Source: Virgibacillus litoralis (GTDB lineage Bacteria; Bacillota; Bacilli; Bacillales; Amphibacillaceae). From it: a stretch of 64,000 nucleotides of DNA. The notes beneath the pieces were generated by a model. The model was not told where the DNA came from. It saw only the letters and a program-made list of their open reading frames with translations, and did not search any database. The stretch lies in contig NZ_JAGGKK010000009.1 in NCBI RefSeq assembly GCF_017873675.1, positions 62,001-126,000 of the forward strand. The letters are read 5' to 3'. The translations under genes and the position numbers were made by a program. This document shows, piece after piece, positions 63,635 through 64,000 of this stretch (the first letter of the stretch is position 1; each line of letters begins with the position of its first letter).

Positions 63635-64000
63635 CTAAATCATTAGTCGTTCAATTATTCTCGTAGGACTTCCAACGGCTTTGCTGAATGCAGGAATATG
63701 TTCTATTACTGTAGACCCAGCGCCTATTACGGACCAGCTGCCAAGATGCTTTCCAGGTATTATTGTAGCCGTTGATCCAACATGTACCCCTTCGCCAGAA
63801 GTAACACCTCCAGTTAACGTTGCGTTTGGTGAAATATGTGTGTAGTCACCGATATTGTTGTCATGTTCGATCACTGCTCCTGTGTTGATAATACAGTGCA
63901 TCCCTATTTCGGCATTTGCATTTATAACAGCATTTGGCATAATGACAGTTCCATACCCAATTGCAGCAGACTTGCTGACAACTGCTGTTGAATGAATAAC
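63635..64000 (-). CDS. EpsM/PglD-like sugar O/N-acetyltransferase, cut by window end
   Basis: C-terminal 121 codons. The frame continues to the window edge (VIHSTAVVSKSAAIGYGT before the ATG at 63940), so that ATG is internal and the N-terminal part lies outside. Left-handed beta-helix repeats IGMHCIINTGAVIEHDNNIGDYTHISPNATLTGGV match the NeuD/PglD/EpsM family, which acetylates the amino sugar made by the neighbouring aminotransferase. The order epsM-epsN equals that in B. subtilis. Confidence 0.9.
   Translation of the reverse strand, partial: VIHSTAVVSKSAAIGYGTVIMPNAVINANAEIGMHCIINTGAVIEHDNNIGDYTHISPNATLTGGVTSGEGVHVGSTATIIPGKHLGSWSVIGAGSTVIEHIPAFSKAVGSPTRIIERLMI

Overview
The window looks like chromosomal DNA of a low-GC, Gram-positive, endospore-former-type bacterium (Bacillaceae). 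The Virgibacillus/Oceanobacillus/Lentibacillus group of halotolerant bacilli is my best guess. The evidence is strong AGGAGG-type ribosome sites, frequent TTG and GTG starts, a SinR homologue, a BCCT osmolyte carrier, carnitine-to-betaine genes and an NhaC-type antiporter. The species is inferred from gene content only.

Left part (1-20 kb), mixed housekeeping and accessory genes: a truncated YcdB/YcdC-type protein; a class I ribonucleotide reductase operon (nrdE-nrdI-nrdF) behind a cobalamin riboswitch with an intrinsic terminator; two GNAT acetyltransferases; a carnitine-degradation operon (dehydrocarnitine cleavage enzyme, carnitine dehydrogenase, thioesterase) divergent from a BCCT transporter; a small phospholipase A2-like protein; an NhaC-family antiporter; two DUF421 (YetF) membrane proteins; a ParM/ParR-like actin segregation pair with an iteron-like region; a GGDEF protein; a frameshifted EamA transporter; and rlmN. 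Several short intergenic repeat families occur here.

Middle (20.5-30.8 kb), the most interesting part: a lasso-peptide gene cluster read on the minus strand. It contains two cyclases (asparagine-synthetase homologues). Each is followed directly by its own short precursor gene (26342-26500 and 28657-28788), neither of which is long enough to stand out as an ORF. Downstream lie an HPr-kinase-like peptide kinase, PqqD-type B1, transglutaminase-like B2, a nucleotidyltransferase, an ABC exporter and a membrane-anchored metallophosphoesterase. Both precursors have a WxxPxLExLDV leader, a Thr at the penultimate leader position, Asp at core position 9 and a C-terminal Ser. This predicts two different nine-residue-ring lasso peptides that can be phosphorylated, and perhaps further decorated, on the C-terminal Ser.

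Right part (30.9-64 kb): one long minus-strand cell-surface polysaccharide locus. It has EpsM/EpsN-like acetyl- and aminotransferases (the first cut by the window end), a SinR-like repressor inside the operon, eight glycosyltransferases of the GT2 and GT4 types, TagD plus a TagF-like glycerophosphotransferase, TupA-like ATP-grasp proteins (one frameshifted), a flippase-like ABC exporter, two APH-fold kinases, RfbA and RfbC without RfbB or RfbD, an unusual SDR/SAF-oxidoreductase/LhgO trio, UDP-glucose dehydrogenase and four membrane acyltransferases. The locus carries debris of further ABC-exporter genes, showing duplication and decay. No polymerase (Wzy) or priming transferase is visible; they may lie beyond the right edge.
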